The notes under the pieces are model-generated. The model searched no databases. It had not been told where the DNA came from and saw nothing but the letters and a program-made list of their open reading frames with translations. Shown one piece after another: positions 51,734-64,000 of a stretch of DNA of 64,000 nucleotides (the stretch's first letter is position 1; each line of letters begins with the position of its first letter). The position numbers were made by a program, and so were the translations under genes. This DNA is from Ptychodera flava (Eukaryota; Hemichordata; Enteropneusta; Ptychoderidae), in contig NC_091944.1 in assembly GCF_041260155.1 (NCBI RefSeq), forward strand, positions 11,659,272 to 11,723,271, read 5' to 3'.

Positions 51734-51858
51734 GGTGTAACCTCGCTCTGCATGGCAGGGCTGTGTGTTACCGGCGTTATACGGCCTGCCCAATGTGGTG
51801 GGAGGCCGTATAACGCCGGTAACACACAGCCCTGCTACGCAGAGAGCTAGGTGTAACC
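51734..51858. repeat. Hairpin just inside the right arm
   Basis: GGCAGGGCTGTGTGTTACCG mirrors CGGTAACACACAGCCCTGC; the arms extend outward with GGTGTAACC on both sides. A second small hairpin (CAGTCCCTC...GAGGGACTG) follows at about 51,860-51,890. Confidence 0.8.
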
Positions 51859-52189
51859 ACAGTCCCTCTGGGGATGGAGGGACTGTAACTGCCTAGCCTA
51901 TAGCTATGGAGATATGCCACCGTCGGCTACCACCACAGCCCAGTTCCGCCGCCGAAAACAATCGATTTTTAATCCGAAATCGTGGTCGACCTCTGTTTTC
52001 GAGCACGCGCAACTATTCTAGATACGCGATATGCTGAGCTGCGCTTTAAAACTTACGCAAAGCCCGCTTTTCTATCTCTATCCGAGGACACCGACCAAAT
52101 TACAGCCGCCATTGTGATGTGCAATGATTTCTGGGTAGGGTTCAAATGCAGGTCAAATAATGAGTTCAGATAATAAAGTAGGTCAAATA

Positions 52190-54070
52190 ATTGAAAGCCA
52201 AGCTAATGTCATAATAATGTCGTAATCATGACCAAATAATCGCATAATAATGGCTAGTAATGACACAAAAATGACCCAATCACCAAATAATGAAATAATA
52301 ATGATGAGATAAGTTCCAAATCAAGACATAAATACTAAATAATGGCAAAACAACCGAATTAACATAATAAATTCATAATAATGTCAAGATAATATCAAGA
52401 TAATGTCGTAATCATGACCAAATAATCGCGTAATAAAGACCAAATAATGACATAAAAATGACCAAATCACCAAATAATGGCAAAATAATGATGAAATAAG
52501 TTCCAAATCAAGACATCAATGCCGAATAATTGAAAAGAACCGAATTAACATAATAAATTCATAATAATGTCAAGGTAATGTCGTAATAATCACCAAATAA
52601 TCGCATAATAAAGACCAAATAATGACGTAAAAATGACCAAATCACCGAATAATGGCAAAATAATGATGAAATAAGTTCCAAATCAAGACATCAATGCCAA
52701 ATAATTGAAAAAGAACCGAATTAACATAATAAATTCATAATAATGTCAAGGTAATGTCGTAATAATCACCAAATAATCGCATAATAAAGACCAAATAATG
52801 ATGTAAAAATGACCAAATCACCAAATAATGGCAAAATAATGATGAAATAAGTTCCAAATCAAGACATCAATGCCAAATAATTGAAAAAGAACCGAATTAA
52901 CATAATAAATTCATAATAATGTCAAGGTAATGTCGTAATAATCACCAAATAATCGCATAATAAAGACCAAATAATAAAAATGACTAAAATCACCAAATCA
53001 CGAATATGGCAAAATAATGATGAAATAAGTTCTAAATCAAGACATCAATGCCGAATAATTGAAAAGAACCGAATTAACATAATAAATTCATAATAATGTC
53101 AAGTAATGTCGCAATAATCACCAAATAATCGCATAATAAAGACCAAATAATGACGTAAAAATGACCAAATCACCGAATAATGGCAAAATAATGATGAAAT
53201 AAGTTCCAAATCAAGACATCAATGCCAATAATTGAAAAAGAACCGAATTAACATAATAAATTCATAATAATGTCAAGGTAATGTCGTAATAATCACCAAA
53301 TAATCGCATAACAAAGACCAAATAATGATTGAAAATGACCAAATCACCGAATAATGGCAAAATAATGATGAAATAAGTTCCAAATCAAGACATCAATGCC
53401 AAATAATTGAAAAAGAACCGAATTAACATAATAAATTCATAATAATGTCAAGGTAATGTCGTAATAATCACCAAATAATCGCATAATAAAGACCAAATAA
53501 TGACGTAAAAATGACCAAATCACCAAATAATGGCAAAATAATGATGAAATAAGTTCCAAATCAAGACATCAATGCCGAATAATTGAAAAAGAACCGAATT
53601 AACATAATAAATTCGTAATAATGTCAAGGTAATGTCGTAATCATGACCAAATAATCGCATAATAAAGACCAAATAATGACGTAAAAATGACCAAATCACC
53701 GAATAATGGCAAAATAATGATGAAATAAGTTCCAAATCAAGACATCAATGCCGAATAATGGCAAAAGAACCGAATTAACATAATAAATTCGTAATAATGT
53801 CAAGATAATATCAAGATAATGTCATAATCATGACCAAATAATCGAAAAATAGAGACAAAATAATGACATAAAAATGACCAAATCACCAAATAATGACATA
53901 ATAATTGTGAAATAAGTTCCAAATCAAGACATCAATGCCAAATAATGTCACAACAACAGAATTACCAAATAGGTTCGTTATTAATATCCAAATAATGATC
54001 AAATAATTGCATAATAATGGCAAAATATTTACATAATTATCACCAAATCACCAAAATAAATGGAATAATA
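52190..54070. repeat. Right satellite arm, inverted copy of the left
   Basis: About ten units of the same satellite stand in reverse orientation, marked by GAACCGAATTAACATAATAA. Most units here have CAAGGTAATGTCGTAATAATC where the left arm often has the longer variant, so the array has been re-amplified separately on this side. Confidence 0.85.
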
Positions 54071-54138
54071 ATGATGAGATATGTTTAAATAAAGATTTCA
54101 AGATAATTTTGGCGGTGTTCTCACCCCATAGGCTATTA

Positions 54139-54295
<157 letters not shown>

Positions 54296-55189
54296 AATGC
54301 AAATGTGCGAAAACCACGTGAAAAGCTGAAAGGGTAAAATATTAACAGATCCCGATACTATGGTAATAGCGACTAGGATATAAATTGTGTCAAGAGTATT
54401 CGTATGCAGTAAGTATCAAATTATGCTATGTCTTCTTTTTTCATTCACATGAGGTTTACGATAGTGTGCATGCTGTACTGCACGGACTTTGACTTTGGGC
54501 GTGGAAGAGGAAACAAAATACATCGCCAGCCTGTTGTTTACAACGATGGTCACTGTGTCAAAGGTGACAAAATTAACAACCCTTGATCCGGATCATTTAT
54601 CTGGATTTATTGACGACTGTAAGATCACTTTCGACGAATGTTACTCTGTTCCTATGTTCCGCTATAAATATTACCCAACTGAAGACCACAAGAGTCCAGT
54701 GTTTTTCCCGAGTCGACATAAAAGCAACGTAACGAGTTATGCATCATAACACGTCATTTCATGGGTCCAAAGTGCAAGAGCGTATTTAATTATAGTAGAA
54801 TGAGAGGAACGGTACTATATTTTGTCAATTAGGCCGTCAACCACATCGACATGAAAGACTGACCTGTTTTCGCCCAATGGACAATAGCTGGAGGTTTTGG
54901 CTTGATACTTGCACAGCAACATTTAGCATGTTTAGCAGAAATATGGTTATCCCGGCGAGAAGACACGTTGTACGCCTGTCTCTTGTGATCCACCAATCCA
55001 TTAAAACATTACACCACACATGGAAGCTAAGAAGTCTAGAGTTTAATTTTTATTTCCAGTTTATGGTAGGGCAAGGATGGCTGCAAAACATCGATTTATC
55101 CTGTAAGAAATATCTGATAGAGATGTCACCACATCGGATAATTTGCAAAGTAAACTACTGGAATTTATAAAAAGACAAAAATATCGACC

Positions 55190-57108
55190 TTGAAATTTTC
55201 AAACTCTGGCAAAGGAGAGCATAGAAACATCATGATCACGCTGTTGATTACACTTGATGCGAGACAATATACCAACCAAATAGTTGAGAACGCTTTCGAC
55301 CAGAGTGAACTACTGAAGATAATGAGTGCTACTGACCAGCCGGTAAGATTATCCTTATGTAAATTGATGGCTGTGTGCCATAGCTTGAAAATGTAAGATT
55401 GTTAGTTCTTTTCTCATACCACTGAGACAGACTACTGGTGAAATATGATTTCAAGCAAACTTAAGTACACGTGAAGTATATCACAAATTCCTAAACTTGA
55501 GAGACGCCAAAATGTTTATCACAAAATAATTATAACTTTTGCAACTTATGCGGTATATTGATAAAAAACCGATAGTAAATGATAATTGAGAACTGTACCG
55601 TTAAACCTTTCTGACAACAACGCAAACCTTTTTTACTTTTACCAATGAAACACATTCAAAGAAAAACAATAACATAAATGCAAGCAGAGTTGTGAACAAA
55701 TTTAAGGTCACCATAACACCCGCGTTATCATCTTCATCCTCGTCCGCTTTTTCCAGTTTTCATGAATATTTTCAACGAAATATGTATACATTGTGGAATG
55801 CACTTGCAAAAAAGAATTTAAAAGCGTACAATTCGAATAACAAGTTAATATCAAATGCAATGCTGTTAATGTATGTTGACTTTTATGTTTCTTTTTCAGG
55901 ATCAGTTCTACTACTGATGTACATGGATGAATTTTCAAGAGAGCTGGCAGATGACAAAATTGTTGCGGATAAATGGTCAGATTTTTGGAAAGATGAAACA
56001 TTTGAATTTCGTCTTCACAGAAAGAATCGATGCTTTACAGTGTGGGACAAATTTAACATCAAACAATTACAAACTATCCTGAGATATCTTACAACACTTC
56101 AACTCGGTCATTTGACAGGAGAATCTCGTGATGTTCTTTACATTGGGACAAAACAAAACGCAGAAGAATTCCATCGACACCTGCTGGCCAACTCTTTTCT
56201 AGAGCAATTGAAGTTCACGGAAGGTCATAGTAATGTTTCCGTTTCCGAATATCGCCATTACCTTTCCTACCTCTACAGAAAAGAGAATAAGTTGACTTTG
56301 TGGACAATAAACTTACCGCTGTTCAACTTTTGTGGCGGTGACGATTTGCAAGCACGCATACCGAAGTTGAAGCAAGATGTCTTGGCCAACGATTTAAGAA
56401 ATTCGATGCAACCACTTCAGTGGCTACAGCGGTTCGATCTTGTCATAATACATTGTCATTGTGACACCTGCTTTCTTCATCTTTATCGTGACTCCTATCA
56501 GTTGAAAAGTGAAATTGCCGGTGTATTGGGTAAGTTTTTCTTTAATTACGTGTTCTTCGTGATTCCAACGTGTCGCTATGCAATGATGTACAATGATAAC
56601 TCTTACATTTTAAATTTAAAAAACTGATTGTGTTGGTAGCCCGATAATAATATTATGATCAAAATCAAAGCGAACAGCTTGAAGGCGTTTGTCTGGCATA
56701 ATAGGGTAGTTTCTTGAAAGCGTAATTGTTGTGGATTATTGTTTCCTTTCAGGTTGCCTAGAACTTCAAGTTCAATCCCGGAATATAAAACCATTCATCT
56801 CCGAGCAATATGCCGAATGCGTTCATACGACCGTACGTGACATCGTGACGAAAATGTTTGATGAATGTCCTGGGCGTGTTGGATACGAAGACACTTCACT
56901 CACAGTGCTGAGTGGGTTGCCTGTGTCCATTGTTCTAAACGTGTACAGCTGGCATTTATGTCTTACTCCAACAGGCAGCTGTCACAAACAAGGTATTGAT
57001 TCTGATGAAGTGGAATGTATAGTACCAAGGAAAGTAAAGTATATCGCGTTTGGCTTTGCAGTTTCAGTTGTAATCCTGGTCATTGTGTTGGTTATTACAA
57101 GTCTGTGA
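55190..57108 (+). CDS. Divergent member of the membrane-protein family
   Basis: Exon 2 (55900-56529) and exon 3 (56753-57108) join in phase. Exon 2 has VLLLMYMDEFSRELADD and RKNRCFTVWDKFN, matching VLVVIYGDERSRQLEDD and RKRCFTVWDSFN of the gene at 59,462-62,662. Upstream, about 55,208-55,342 encodes MITLLITLDARQYTNQ, matching the AVIAIDARQTRT part of exon 1, and ends at CCG|GTAAGA. That donor's phase does not fit exon 2, and a MAAKHR start near 55,077 runs into a stop, so the 5' part is unresolved or damaged. Exon 3 is unlike the paralogues: a Cys-containing domain and a single C-terminal membrane helix (FGFAVSVVILVIVLVITSL), as in a tail-anchored or type I protein. Confidence 0.6.
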
Positions 57109-59461
57109 TTATTTCACGTTCTTTGAGGCAGAAACCCTATGATCATTCACTGACGGTGCATGCTATAGAGTCCTGAGCTGAAGTAGGCATGGCTGACCAT
57201 ACTTATTTGGTGGTTGTACAATGCCAGATTTCTTTGTGTGAAATTACAGTGCTCGATGCTGAAGCAGGACGTTATAAATAAGAGTACTTCGAGTACAAAG
57301 TAATTATATCTGTTGCTTAAGGAACATCACATTAGGTTTCATGCATCCGGTGATACGGCTGTATCGTATATCAGGGGAATTGGTTCGATGAGGTACTCTG
57401 AGATCAGCGAAGTAGGGACTCACAAGAAGTTAGACTAGCATGAGAAGGGTTTACTTTCTTTATGTCAAGTCATACAGCAACGTACCTAACAGGATCGTTC
57501 TCTATCTTTTCTCATAAAGATCTCCCTTTTAAAAGGGAAATAACAATCTAATCGTATTGATTTGTTGAAATGGACGTCCATTAGGGATAGATTAATATAT
57601 TTCCACACAATGTTATGGTCTCAAAATTACATCGAATGATTGGTCCTTATTAATCAAAGTTAGTCTATTTTGTTAGTTCTTTACAAATTCGATCGTTTCT
57701 TTTTATATACTTTTTTATTTAAGGAAAGAAATCTCTTTTGAGATTAAAGTTTGTTTGGACCACAAGGTTGCGAGGCATGATCCAGATCATAATCATTCCA
57801 GGAGAACGACTCCTTGACCTCTGCTTATACTGGAATCTGTTTTCATAAGGCCAAGATGATTGACCTATAACTATAACTAATACGAAGTCCATGAACAGGA
57901 ATATAAGAATCCATAAATGAAAATATAAAGAGTCCGTTTATTTCAATATATGAGTACATAATTATTTCCTGGTAACACTGGCAATCTTCAAATTCAGTAT
58001 ATTTGAAACGTCGATTGTTAAAATGAAGATTCGGGTAATGTGTACGATGCGAAGTTAAGTGAAAGTTGTCAATATCGTTTGTTGAATTGAGGCATAACAA
58101 ACAACAAATCTGTCACAAGGAAATAACATTCATTTTTAAGACAAATGCTTTTATTTTAATAAGATTAAGCGATTGTCTCTCTTTCTTTCGAAACGGACGT
58201 AAACAGCAAACCCTAAGCAATACAATACGAAGACAAAGCACACTCTATACATCTAAGTTGAACCAGATCGTCAAATGAAGAGACGGATCTAGATTAAAAC
58301 ACATGTTTACTGCTTTATTCGACCTTATGTTTATCTCACAGAACACAAAATTGATTCTTTGAATGACACCGCTATTCATCAACCCTCTAAGGTGAACTCA
58401 CTAATTAAAACTATATGAGAAAATATTGAGTGACAAATCTTTAGTATTTTGTGGTAAAACTGTATGCAATGAAGGAAATATGTATGCCATGATATATTTG
58501 TCGATTTTGTAGCACGGCTTAACATTAGCAAAATTAAAGAGTGAAACCGACGTGTCTCTATAAAAACAACAACATATTTGCTGTGTAAAATTGGGGCATC
58601 AGTGCACTCATACGCCACAAACCAATAAACAAGTTGTTCAGTCATTCGCAATCAATACCATCAGTGCTAGTTGAACTTTTTCGGATTTCTCCTTCAGTAC
58701 ATCCTGTGCTATTAGGGAAAAGTATCATATCACATTCTTAAAGAAGAAAAATATCTTCGTTTAATCTATGAAGTATTCAACTATATATAACTCACTAGTG
58801 TATACGAAAAAAATGTTGTTTGCAAGACGTATTTAATGGCTACATGGTATATCAAACGAGTAAAACCTTAAAATCGTCCATGAACAAAAACAAGTAAAAT
58901 ATTTTAATGGAATATACAGAATTAAATCAACAGAGAATGTATAGACTATGGCCCTCAAGACGTTCTTCTACTATGCGGTGAACTAAAGTTACTTTTTCAA
59001 TTCCGACTGATTAAAGTCCTAAATGTTAAGTCAGCAATGTTTATATAATAAAACAACCCTTGTGATAATGAGGATATCTGAATGCTACATAATCCATTGT
59101 CTGATAGAGAAATGGTTATCAACCATTTCGACATTCTTATTATCTGCAAATTGGCAAAGGACAGAACATACAGTAAGCGAAATTGAGTTTCATGTTAGCG
59201 ACTCACTCACAATCGACGGAAATAATGCAAAAATTACTGTTGATCAAGGATCAATGCCATGATGCGAGTGATTAAACAAAGGAGGCAAAAGAACTTTATG
59301 AAACATACAATTATTGTTTCATTTCTGATGCACTTTCCACGCCAGAGTGTCTTTCAAATGTTTGCCCGTTTCTTATTTGTTTCAAACAGGGAACAACAAT
59401 TCTATGACATTGTATAAAGCGATGACTAGTCGAGCAGTTACAAGGGAATAAAGTATATGCA
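57109..59461. other. Gene-free stretch between two family members
   Basis: No exon was supported on either strand. The two flanking genes face each other, so this holds their 3' untranslated regions and intergenic DNA. Confidence 0.45.
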
Positions 59462-62400
59462 CTACTCTACTTTGGCAAAGCCTGATTTCTTGCAGGGTAT
59501 TTTCAATGCTTGGAATATTAAAGTGAGTAAAGTAATCATAATAACAAACACATAATGAATCACAAAGAACACTTGAATGATAATAGAAATACAACATTTC
59601 ACGATTGAGAAATCGCGTATGCTTTTGATGGTATTCGAAAGTTTGGCAACGGTCTCCGTGATAGTGTTAAGTATCAGGCTAAGAAAGTTGTAGTTAGCTA
59701 CTCTCTGAATGATTGAATAGCACTCCGCCACTGCTTGTCTGGGACTGGTCAGTAACAGAAGAAACAGGGCAACTAAGGCGTGAAGAAAGCCAGGCATTCT
59801 CTTATCTCGAGTTGGTTTTCGACTGGTAGTCATGTCAGGCGTCCTCCTTTCAAGATTGGTTTTACTTCTGACAGCCATGGTAGGACAGCTCTCATTAACT
59901 TTAGTAATGACTTTGTCAGAAGAAGATTGTGTGTCCTGTACTACAGGTATTACCTCCCCATGGAAACCAACACCACTCTTACCTGCTCGAGAAAATGATA
60001 TAAACGTCGTGATTATTCGTTCAGTGTCATATTTTGTTCAAATAAGACAATGGACAACCAAGATCTTAAATTACAATCATTCAATAACATGCCTTAAGAA
60101 TGTAAAAAAAAACCACACACTTCTGAATAGCAAGCCAAAAGCAATAAGCTTCATCAACATTAAAATTAAAATTGTAAAAAGCACAGCAGCGCTTATTCCT
60201 CCTCAGGAAACTGAGAGGCTTTAATGTCAGTAAGAATATTTTAGTAACTGTGTATCGTTCGCTTGTTGAGAGCATTTTAACGTTTAATATTGTATCCTGG
60301 TACGGGAACCTCTCAGTTAAGGACAAAATGAGATTAACACAAGTTGTCAATCTGGCAGGAAAGATTGTTGGTATAAAAACAACGGCAACTTTCAGTAATA
60401 TATTACCAATCTTTGAAGAGGAAAGCCATTCAGATCCATCAGGATCAAACACACCCCCTCAGCACTGAATTAAAATCCTCCCGAGGTCGACGACTTAAGG
60501 TACCTTTTGCGCGTAAAAACTTGTACAAAAAGTCTTTTATACCTTCAGCTGTGGCAGTTTTAAACTCAGAATTTTATACGTAATTTATTGTTTTTTCCCC
60601 AAGACTGTGTATATATGTGTGTGTGTTTTTATTGTAAGTCAGGAGATTTGTGGTGTCGAAAGAAAATTTTCCATTTGTGGATGTGCGTGTTTTCATTAAT
60701 GGACAATAAAGTAATTTGAATTGAATTGAATTGAATTGAACTAAAAGCAAGATGATATCATCCTGCAAAATAATATGAAAATCGTCATCGGCATATCAAT
60801 TTCTCACAAAATACTATAAAGAGGAAACTGCGAGAACTGTGAATTGTTTGGGATAACTTACCGATCACTTTTGAGTTGTCGCCATTCGCATCTACCTTAT
60901 GAACGAAACAGTCTTTACAGTGAGTGACCTGTGCCAATGCGTCATAGGTCAAAGGTCCAATACCGAGTTGACCCAGCAGTCTCCATATGAAACGGAGAAT
61001 TGGTGTTGGGATGAACGACACAATGATTCTCATGATGCGTGGCATTGCTTCCGTGAATCTATATGTTGCAAGGTCATGCGCCAAGTTGTGTAATTCGTCC
61101 ACTGTGTTCAACTGTGCTTCGCCGTGGTGTTGAATACATTCAGTAGACAGACGAACCTGGTATACTTTTATGGCCTCACGTTTAGAAAGGCCGACAAAAT
61201 TTACGACTTTGTATGTTATGACCGTATATTTGGAAATGTTCCCAGTCTTGTCCTCAATAGAAGTGACGAAGGGATTCAAATGTAAATAGTGATTGAAATT
61301 TTCTGGGACGTCATCTGTTGTAATAAGAAGGACAGTTTGCTTCAGCGGAACACTAAAAACCGAATTAGTAATTTTCTGAAAAACAAGCTGCAAGAATGTT
61401 TTGTGCACGAAACATTGGTTCAGACGCGTTTCGTAAAATTTGTACAGCGGGATTGCAGTTTTGAAATATTCCCTCAGACGATCAGTTTGTGCCTTATTAA
61501 AACTGTCCCAAACAGTGAAACAACGTTTCCTAGCAGCGAGGTCATAGGCGATACCGTCGTTGTATTTCCACGTTGCCATCCATTCCTTTGAAATTAAGGC
61601 GTCATCTTCGAGCTGTCTTGATCTCTCATCGCCATAGATTACAACCAATACAGCTCCTAAAAGATAGAAATCATCCATTTTTATAAATCCATCTAATTAG
61701 CAACAGTATACAAGGCGCAAGAAAGTAACATTTAGTAACGTACCAGGGCACATAAGGCAGATTCAGAAGGACAAGGGTAGTGCGAGACTATTCTCTAACT
61801 TTTACAATGAAACATGATAGCAGACAGACACAAGCAAACAGAGACTGAGACAGAACACACATACTACAACAGCAATAGAAAGTGAAAGTCGACTCGTATT
61901 TTCAACAGAAATGGAGACATATTTAATTGACAGGTAGGCTGCTACAAATACGAATAATAACGACACCAAATCACGTAAAGGTTACACTAAGACAGTGAAC
62001 AAGAAACGGAAACAAAATAATAGGATTTGACAAGCAGACGTGTACAAAACTTGTTACATTGAAACAGGGGATACTGTTGTTCTTGAATAGTTTATATGAC
62101 AGGGTCTCACAAACATGGTTTCTTTTATGTATATACTTGCCGAGTTTTTTCTTCATTTATGACAGTAAAGCAGTAATTAAGCTGCATTACCGCTGACTAT
62201 ATAAGCCGCACATCGGCAATAAATGCCCGCATAACATGGCGCATGTGTTTTATTGTAGGTATGATGTCATCAGTGTATGGCCAAATCACTTCTCAAAATG
62301 GTGCCTCTAAATATACACTTCCTGAAATCGGAAAATTAGGAGTCACTCGAGATGCTTGCATTACCTTTGGGGAGGGTGAATGAATCAGTAAGTGTTCTGA

Positions 62401-62662
62401 GTTCATCCCAGTGATCCACATTCTTATCTCTGCGTTCTGGTGTAATGAGGGTACGGGTCTGCCTGGCGTCGATCGCAATCACCGCTGTTCTGCTAGCAAA
62501 GTCATCCTTGTACTCCTTTGCGGCGGCATAGTCTTCCACGAGAAAGTCTCTCCGATCTTCCTCGTCTCCCAAGATTGAAGCAAGGAGCTCTTTGACACGT
62601 TTTCCTGCTTGACGAAAGCTTTCTAGTTTTGTCGCGACCGCTACGAGGTGTTTTGAAGACAT
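59462..62662 (-). CDS. Uncharacterised membrane protein, intact family member
   Basis: Read on the minus strand: exon 1 62662-62365, exon 2 61656-60862, exon 3 59982-59462. Both junctions are phase 1 and the product is 537 aa. Exon 1 contains AVIAIDARQTRTLITPERRD. Exon 2 starts GAVLVVIYGDERSRQLEDD, then RKRCFTVWDSFN, VLLITTDDVPENF, and ends with a hydrophobic helical part and GIGPLTYDALAQVTH. The hydrophobic strands followed by charged loops (AVIAID, AVLVVIYGDE, TVLLITTDD) suggest an alpha/beta domain, but I recognise no family. Exon 3 has two membrane segments (LHALVALFLLLLTS and CCISIIIQVFFVIHYVFVIM) near the C-terminus, so the large N-terminal part probably faces the cytosol. Intron 2 contains a LINE fragment. 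Function unknown. Confidence 0.8.
60178..60740 (+). mobile_element. 3' fragment of a LINE retrotransposon
   Basis: The plus strand reads QQRLFLLRKLRGFNVSKN, TVYRSLVESILTF and WYGNLSVKDKMRL, the region after the reverse transcriptase domain in L2/CR1-like LINEs. After one frame change near 60,440 it ends RRLKVPFARKNLYKKSFIPS before a TAA at about 60,580. The fragment closes with an ATTGA repeat (about 60,713-60,740), typical of the 3' ends of such LINEs. It is a 5'-truncated copy lying antisense in intron 2 of the membrane-protein gene. Confidence 0.8.
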
Positions 62663-63577
62663 GGCGGATGGCGTACGTTCGCTTTAGAAGCGTTCAAAAG
62701 CTGCTTTGTACAGGATGTGTAACCTCTGCCTTTGTATGGCCTCTACTATATTATCGTTCTTGTGACGACTGAAAACGAAAACTAAATACGTGGCAAAGGT
62801 GACTGACCGCGTCACTATAGTTCAATAAACAGCAATTGCATAGGCAGCTAATACAGCAGATTATGGGGAATGTTTTGCTTATGAAAATAGAGTTTAACAC
62901 AAAATAAAACCCTAGGACCGATGAAAGTTGTTAATCGCAACTACTTTGTACCTGAGATCCTGTTGTTATTGAAATATTAAGAACAAATGTGATGGAGAGA
63001 AGTTTCATTTGCTTGTGTGTAAATTTGGCCATACTCAGAATGCACGATGCGATTTCGACTTATCGCTATTCCTTAAACTCATTGTGTTTAGCAAGGTTGT
63101 GATGACTGAGGGTTGCTCAATTGTTCTGTCATTCTGCAGAGTTTATCCTCCGAGTGCATTTCACCACCTTCTTTGTTTGCATCACATTAGAGGATACGTC
63201 TGAGCAATTTGGATAAGTCAATCTGTCTATGATAGTGGTTGGAAGACGATAACTTATGATTTTCAATGATGTTGATATTTTAATTATTGTACTGCACTAC
63301 TTGATAAAAAACTGTGCTAAACTAAACAATCTGCCTTCATCTGATTTCTCGTATCTGCAACAGAGGCTTGATGATTTACCGTGGAAAATATTTATGACCA
63401 CAAAAAACTACGCTGATTTAATAACTATTAGTCATTGTAGGAAAACTATACGGCTTATCGTATTATGCTGTCGATTTCACTACAAACATCCATACACACC
63501 TGCACACACTCTCTCTTTCTCTCTGAAATCCAAGAGCATATAATCCAATAATCCAAGACGCACATAATCTCTCTCTG

Positions 63578-63616
<39 letters not shown>

Positions 63617-64000
63617 GGCAGAATACACACAAATCAATATCCTGTCACATTTTTGTACATATAATAATTGGTTTAAATCAGCCGCAATCCTCGAAATAAT
63701 TGGTGACAATTTCTAAAGTACCAATATCGTTAACGACTGAGTCGGTTGCATTGAGGCCATTAAGACAAAAAAAAATCGTTATTGGAATAAAAGTAATTTG
63801 ACTAAAATAGATAAAGTAGTAGAAAGTGCCCTGAAGATTATTCATCCACTCATCTGTTGGATTATGTAAGATTAAGGTAATATGCACCTCGAAAGTGAAA
63901 GACTTAAACTTTTGCTCTAACTTTCCTCAAGGAATCTTTCAGTCATTCTCTTTCAAAATCAAGAATAAAAATAGGGGGTCACCGTGCAAATTTTTGTACT
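62663..64000. other. 5' flank of the intact membrane-protein gene, no further gene seen
   Basis: The promoter of the minus-strand gene should lie just above 62,662. No exon was supported beyond it. A CT-rich microsatellite lies at about 63,567-63,615. Confidence 0.4.

Larger units (their letters stand above)
42737..54130. mobile_element. 11.4 kb inverted-repeat transposon with satellite arms
   Basis: The outer ends are TATGGGGTGAGAACACCGCC at the left and its inverse at the right. GGCTAT occurs directly outside both (42731-42736, 54131-54136), a 6-bp target duplication. The left arm (42,737-44,250) and right arm (51,937-54,130) are inverted copies made largely of about 180-bp tandem repeats; they differ in length because the right has more units. 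Single-copy parts of the arms are almost identical: a shared 63-codon frame at 44,010-44,201 and 51,982-52,173 differs by one residue. The inner 7.7 kb holds hairpins and two further transposons but no recognisable transposase, so it is non-autonomous or has lost its gene. The superfamily is not clear. Confidence 0.85.

Noticed and set aside
43142-53735. Matching 71-codon hydrophobic frames at 43,142-43,357 and 53,520-53,735, and 63-codon frames at 44,010 and 51,982
   Set aside because: They are repeat units and arm sequence of the inverted-repeat element that happen to be open; no start context, splice site or domain supports a protein.
42737-54130. Polinton identity considered because of the 6-bp target duplication
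   Set aside because: No polymerase, integrase, packaging ATPase or capsid sequence is present, and the ends do not resemble the usual ones. It is better called an unclassified inverted-repeat transposon.

Overview
The window is nuclear DNA of an invertebrate animal. It is AT-rich, its genes are split by GT-AG introns, and DNA transposons and their short non-autonomous relatives (MITEs) are dense. The gene content (a carnitine-pathway BBOX-like dioxygenase, THAP transposases, SWIM/YqaJ nucleases) fits a marine invertebrate such as a hemichordate, echinoderm or amphioxus, but the sequence alone does not settle the species. No rRNA, tRNA or CRISPR array was recognised. No retrovirus, LTR element, Polinton or other virus-like element was recognised.

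Layout. 1-5.4 kb: no gene recognised; two MITE-like repeats. 5.46-12.19 kb: a complete five-exon gamma-butyrobetaine dioxygenase-like gene; its last intron holds a fold-back repeat carrying a PIF1-type helicase fragment. 12.6-16.6 kb: degenerate tandem repeats and other gene-free DNA. 17.3-33.34 kb: a split gene for a protein of at least 1,121 aa (uncharacterised repeat-family region, RING-like finger, zinc-knuckle-like motif, probable papain-like cysteine protease end). One intron of it contains an almost whole 8.49 kb ISL2EU DNA transposon (20.04-28.53 kb) with two convergent genes: a THAP + DDE transposase and a SAP-SWIM-YqaJ nuclease. Two TTAA-flanked MITEs sit in an upstream intron of the same host gene.

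38.2-62.7 kb: three members of one uncharacterised membrane-protein family. The minus-strand member at 59.5-62.7 kb is open throughout (537 aa). The minus-strand member at 38.2-41.8 kb is broken and carries an extra decayed copy of exon 2. The plus-strand member at about 55.2-57.1 kb is divergent. Between the first two lies an 11.39 kb inverted-repeat transposon (42,737-54,130) with a 6-bp target duplication. Its arms are made of roughly 180-bp satellite repeats, and it has two further transposons nested inside it.

The transposase and nuclease of the ISL2EU copy would act together on its own termini. The BBOX-like enzyme would act in mitochondrial or cytosolic carnitine-type metabolism. The membrane family and the RING/protease gene have no function I can name.
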